DNA of 64,000 bases from Poriferisodalis sp965262965 (GTDB lineage: Bacteria > Actinomycetota > Acidimicrobiia > Acidimicrobiales > Poriferisodalaceae), in NCBI RefSeq assembly GCF_965262965.1, contig NZ_OZ253573.1, forward strand, positions 620,001-684,000, in the 5' to 3' direction. A program made the position numbers and the translations under genes. The notes under the pieces are model-generated. The model saw only the letters and a list, made by a program, of their open reading frames with translations. It searched no databases and was not told the origin of the DNA. How positions within the stretch are numbered: the stretch's first letter is position 1; every line of letters starts with the position of its first letter. This document shows positions 60,872-64,000 of the stretch, one piece after another.

Positions 60872-63232
60872 TCAGCCCGCGGCGGCCTCGGCTGCGCTGA
60901 CGGCCTCCCAGACCCGCTGGGGTGTGACCGGGATGTCGATGTGCGTCACGCCGAGGTGGGCAAGCGCGTCAATGACCGCGTTCTGCACGGCCGGCGGGGC
61001 GGCGATGGCGCCGTTCTCGCCGATTCCGCGGGTGCCGAGTTCGTTTCGGCCGGTCGGTATGCCGAGCCGGGCCGTGTCGATCGGTGGCACGTCTGCGGCG
61101 GCCGGGATGAGGTAGTCCATCAGCGTGATGGTGCGCGGCGTGCCGTCGTCATCCCACTGGGCGGCTTCCATGAGGGCCTGGGAGATGCCTGCGACGGCTC
61201 CCCCGTGCTGCTGGCCCTCCACCGAAGCCTCGTGCAGCATGCGGCCGCAGTCGTCGACCGCTGCGAAGGCCAGCAACGTGACACGACCGGTCTCGGCGTC
61301 GACCTCCACCGCCGCAGCGTGGGTGCCGTAGGGATGGGTCGGACCGCCGCGCCGCTCAGCGACCGTGGCGCTGATGCCTTCCGGCGCAGCCGCTGCGATG
61401 TCGGTCCAGCTGGCCAGCCGGGACGGCACGCCGGCGACGTGCGCGCCGTCGGGTGTGACCTCGATGTCGTCTGCGCTTGCCTCGAGCATCTCGGCCGCTA
61501 CTTCGCTGATGCGTGCACGCAGCTCAGTCGCGGCGGCGGCGATCTGGCTGCCCAGCACCGACGCAGTGCGAGAACCGCCGGTGACCCCGCCGAACGTCGA
61601 CGTCACCGAGTCGGCGTCGTTCACCCGCACCGCGCCCTCGGCGATCCCGACCCTGGCGCTCGTGATCTGCGCCCACAGGCTGTGGTGGCCTTGACCGTGA
61701 CCATGGCTGCCGCAGGTGACCAGCACGCTGCCGTCGGGACCCAGCTCCAGCGAGGCGTAGTCGGGATCGTCACCGCTGCCGGCGGTCTGGCTGTAGCAGC
61801 CGTAGCCGACACCGATGAACGCACGGCGATCGCCAGCGGCCCGGCGATCGGCGGCCAGCGCCTGCCAGCGGGCGTCGTCGATGAGCTCCTGCGCTGTGTC
61901 GAGGGCCCGGTGCGGGTCGCCACTGTCGATGGTGACGCCGGTGCCGGTGTCGTACGGCAGCTCGTCGGCGCGCAGCAGGTTGCGGCGCCGCACCTCGGCG
62001 GGGTCGAGGCCGAGCTCGCGGGCGCCAGCATCGATGGCCCGTTCGAGGGCGGCGTTCACCTCCGGCTGGCCTGCGCCGCGGTACGCCCCTACCGGAGGCG
62101 CATTGGTGACCGCGGCGCCGTAGCGGTAGCGCAGCCGGGGCACCCGGTACAGGCCGGTGCTCTGGCGATAGCTGGCCGCAGCCAGCATGGGCGCCATGTG
62201 CGGGTAGGCCCCGGCGTCGCTCCACATCACCACGTCGATGCCCGAGATGCGACCCTCGTCGTCGAAGCCCATGCGGATGCGGTGACGCTGACCGCGCCCG
62301 TACGGCATCGAGACGAACTGTTCCTGGCGGCTCTGCACCCAGCGCACGGGGCGACGCAGCAGTTGCGCAGCGCGGGCCACCACGAAGAACTCGGGCATCG
62401 GGTCGCCGCGGCCGCCGAAACCGCCACCGACCCAGGGCTCACGCACTCGAACGGCGGTCGTGGGCACACCCAGCAGGCGGCGATACAAGTACGGCGCGCT
62501 GTGCACTCCCTGGCCGGTGCTCCAGATGTCGAGCTCGCAGTCCGGCGACGCGCCGTCGGCCTGCGGCGTGCCGCGGATCAGCTCGAACGGCGTCGCCACG
62601 ATCGCGCACGGCTCGATCGGCACAGAGGAGATTCGGTCGTTCTCGCACACAAGCTCTACGACACACGCTGCGCCAGCGCAGGGGTCGTCGCGGGGCGCGC
62701 CATCGGGCTGTGCTGAATCCACCGGGCGAGTCGGCTCGGACACAAAGCCGCCTCCGTCGGGCGGATCGAGCGGGCGAACCACGTTCGTGCCCGCATCCGG
62801 GTAGAGCAGGACCTCGTCGGCAGCAGCTCGCTCGACATCGATGACGGCCGGCAGTTCGTCGATGTCGACGGCGACCAACTCGGCTGCGTCCAGAGCCGCT
62901 GCAGGCGATTCGGCCAGTACGACGGCAACCGGCTCACCGACGAATCGCACTCGTCCGTCGGCCAGCAGCGGCCGGGCCATCTTTCCGCCCAGGGTCGTGG
63001 CTCGGTAGTACTCGAACGGAGCGAGCCCCAAGGCTGGGGCATCGAATACCGCAGCTACCCCGGGCGTCTGCTCGGCCTCTGTCAGGTCCACGTTCCGCAG
63101 CTCTCCGTGGGCCACGTTCGAACGCACGAAGGCTGCGTGCAGGCAGCCGTCGGGAACAGCCAGGTCGGCGGTGAAGGTCACCGTCCCACGCAGCATCGGC
63201 AGATCTTCGGACTCGAGCCGGGCAGTGCTCAT
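60872..63232 (-). CDS. Molybdenum hydroxylase large subunit (CoxL/XDH family)
   Basis: 786 residues from the ATG at 63232. The N-terminal a/b hammerhead has RFVGEPVAVVLAE. The molybdopterin domain has REPWVGGGFGGRGDP, the active loop GAYRGAGQPEVNAALER (not the CoxL VAYRCSFR loop), TFGGVTGGSR and catalytic Glu in GTRGIGENGAIAAPP. So it is a form II or other hydroxylase, not true CO dehydrogenase. The small Fe-S and FAD subunits are not in the window. It lies next to a CoA-transferase. Confidence 0.9.
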   Translation of the reverse strand: MSTARLESEDLPMLRGTVTFTADLAVPDGCLHAAFVRSNVAHGELRNVDLTEAEQTPGVAAVFDAPALGLAPFEYYRATTLGGKMARPLLADGRVRFVGEPVAVVLAESPAAALDAAELVAVDIDELPAVIDVERAAADEVLLYPDAGTNVVRPLDPPDGGGFVSEPTRPVDSAQPDGAPRDDPCAGAACVVELVCENDRISSVPIEPCAIVATPFELIRGTPQADGASPDCELDIWSTGQGVHSAPYLYRRLLGVPTTAVRVREPWVGGGFGGRGDPMPEFFVVARAAQLLRRPVRWVQSRQEQFVSMPYGRGQRHRIRMGFDDEGRISGIDVVMWSDAGAYPHMAPMLAAASYRQSTGLYRVPRLRYRYGAAVTNAPPVGAYRGAGQPEVNAALERAIDAGARELGLDPAEVRRRNLLRADELPYDTGTGVTIDSGDPHRALDTAQELIDDARWQALAADRRAAGDRRAFIGVGYGCYSQTAGSGDDPDYASLELGPDGSVLVTCGSHGHGQGHHSLWAQITSARVGIAEGAVRVNDADSVTSTFGGVTGGSRTASVLGSQIAAAATELRARISEVAAEMLEASADDIEVTPDGAHVAGVPSRLASWTDIAAAAPEGISATVAERRGGPTHPYGTHAAAVEVDAETGRVTLLAFAAVDDCGRMLHEASVEGQQHGGAVAGISQALMEAAQWDDDGTPRTITLMDYLIPAAADVPPIDTARLGIPTGRNELGTRGIGENGAIAAPPAVQNAVIDALAHLGVTHIDIPVTPQRVWEAVSAAEAAAG

Positions 63233-63284
63233 GGCGTCACCGTAGCGACGCAGGTTCCGGTGGTCGCGCGGAGACCGACTGCTG

Positions 63285-64000
63285 TCAATCGACGGGTGCG
63301 GGATGTGTGCTGCCCGTTTGTCTGGCCCCGAGTTCGACCTGGATCTCTTTCCGGTGCTCGTCGAGGTACGGGGCTCGGCGCATCGCAACGTCGATGCCTC
63401 CAATGAGCGAGCCGACCTGGGTCATCGGGCCCCACTCGGTCTCACCGAGATCGACAACGTGGCCATTCGAAGTCGCGACCTCCGACCCGACGAATCCTCG
63501 CCGTTCGGCGGGCAGATTGCTCGTGCCCTCCGGCGTCTTCTGGTGCCAGACCCACTCCGGGCCGTCGGGGGTCGACGCCTCCAGGTAGGTGCGGTCGGGA
63601 CCGCTGCCTCGGTAGTCGAGCCCGCCCATCTCAGCCGGTGGCCGCCCGTCATAGGACACGAATTCGGCTGCTTGCGCCGCCATGACCGTCTGGGTGAGCG
63701 ACGTGCGCACGGTCCGGCCCTCGCCGTCGGCCAGCCGCCGGTAGAGCGAGCACAGGACCCCGAACGTGGCGATCATCGGCGTGGCGGCGTCGTGCACTGG
63801 GACGGTCAGGAATACCGGTTCGTCGTCTCCACCCTGGGCTGACATGATCCCGCCCAGCGCCTGCAGCAGCGGGTCGAAGGCCGGCACCTCTGCCATTGAC
63901 TTGTCTCGGCCGTAGCCGGGGCTCTTGACCAACACGGCATCGGGACGGATGCGGCGCAGTTCCGCGTCGGAGCATCCAAGCCGTTCGGCGACGCCGGGGC
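63285..64000 (-). CDS. Class III CoA-transferase (CaiB/BaiF), 5' end outside window
   Basis: The frame is open to the window edge. It includes AERLGCSDAELRRIRPDAVL, KSPGYGRDKSMAEVPAFDPL and LQALGGIMSAQGG, then VHDAATPMIATFGVLCSLYRR, matching family III transferases (usual length about 400; about 238 seen). It would move CoA between acids in a catabolic pathway. 52 bp upstream of the molybdenum hydroxylase on the same strand, so the two are probably co-transcribed. Confidence 0.88.
   Translation of the reverse strand, partial: PGVAERLGCSDAELRRIRPDAVLVKSPGYGRDKSMAEVPAFDPLLQALGGIMSAQGGDDEPVFLTVPVHDAATPMIATFGVLCSLYRRLADGEGRTVRTSLTQTVMAAQAAEFVSYDGRPPAEMGGLDYRGSGPDRTYLEASTPDGPEWVWHQKTPEGTSNLPAERRGFVGSEVATSNGHVVDLGETEWGPMTQVGSLIGGIDVAMRRAPYLDEHRKEIQVELGARQTGSTHPAPVD

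Noticed and set aside
60752..62716. 654-codon plus-strand open frame
   Set aside because: Lies antisense to the CoxL-like and MetY genes, which have full catalytic motifs; composition is typical of a high-GC shadow.

Overview
The window is 64 kb of GC-rich bacterial chromosome. Genes are densely packed on both strands, with many 4-bp stop/start overlaps and frequent GTG starts. The content points to a free-living aerobic actinobacterium, probably of the class Acidimicrobiia. Supporting genes are a fused FbiC-type F420 synthase, an LLM-class flavin/F420 oxidoreductase, proteins I assign to the actinobacterial families DUF3151 and DUF4031, many acyl-CoA dehydrogenase, enoyl-CoA hydratase and MaoC genes, a CoxL-like molybdenum hydroxylase and an AtuA/DUF1446 protein. 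The taxonomic placement is inference; no rRNA, tRNA or phage genes were seen.

Layout. 1-3.2 kb: end of fbiC, then a membrane-anchored thioredoxin and a CcdA-like partner. 3.2-7.0 kb: glycolate oxidase operon glcD-glcE-glcF. 7-13.2 kb: a Cys-rich unknown, RNase D, MobA, DUF3151, an atypical pyruvate kinase and a histidine phosphatase. 13.2-18 kb: an accessory island with a HicB-like gene and small partner, an MmeI-like type IIL restriction-modification enzyme and a decayed ISL3-type insertion sequence. 18-30.7 kb: SirB1-like protein, GDPD, FAD oxidase, gamma-glutamyltransferase, a broken VanY-like carboxypeptidase, FAH hydrolase, AlkA-like glycosylase, AtuA-like protein, hydrolases and an M23 peptidase. 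30.7-38.6 kb: AI-2E-type transporter, HisN-like phosphatase, Kef-type antiporter, enoyl-CoA hydratase, cyclophilin, D-aminoacylase-like hydrolase and a lipoprotein. 38.6-43.4 kb: M20 peptidase, then an acyl-CoA dehydrogenase / LLM oxidoreductase / hydrolase operon.

43.5-48.7 kb is the most striking part. One gene fuses a glycine-betaine-type (OpuAC/ProX) binding domain to a GluR0-like receptor: a split amino-acid-binding domain around a two-helix pore with a K+ channel filter (TVGYGD). It is divergent from a BCCT betaine/choline/carnitine transporter, which is followed by a lipoprotein paralogue of the same OpuAC domain. No ABC permease or ATPase is present. I infer a compatible-solute sensing, K+ flux and uptake module.

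48.7-64 kb: penicillin acylase family protein, SDR epimerase, enoyl-CoA hydratase, DUF169, a broken VOC gene, a rhodanese, and a DsbA/FrnE-like gene whose first active-site Cys codon is an in-frame TGA (selenocysteine candidate or nonsense mutation). Then come an acyl-CoA dehydrogenase, a VapBC-type pair, two MaoC/hot-dog dehydratases, a hydrolase, MetY, a CoxL-like subunit and a class III CoA-transferase cut by the window edge.

A cross-cutting feature is a set of short tandem duplications at gene boundaries (about 1465, 17847, 19698, 26804, 38610, 54180 and 58557), three of which copy a segment containing the stop codon.
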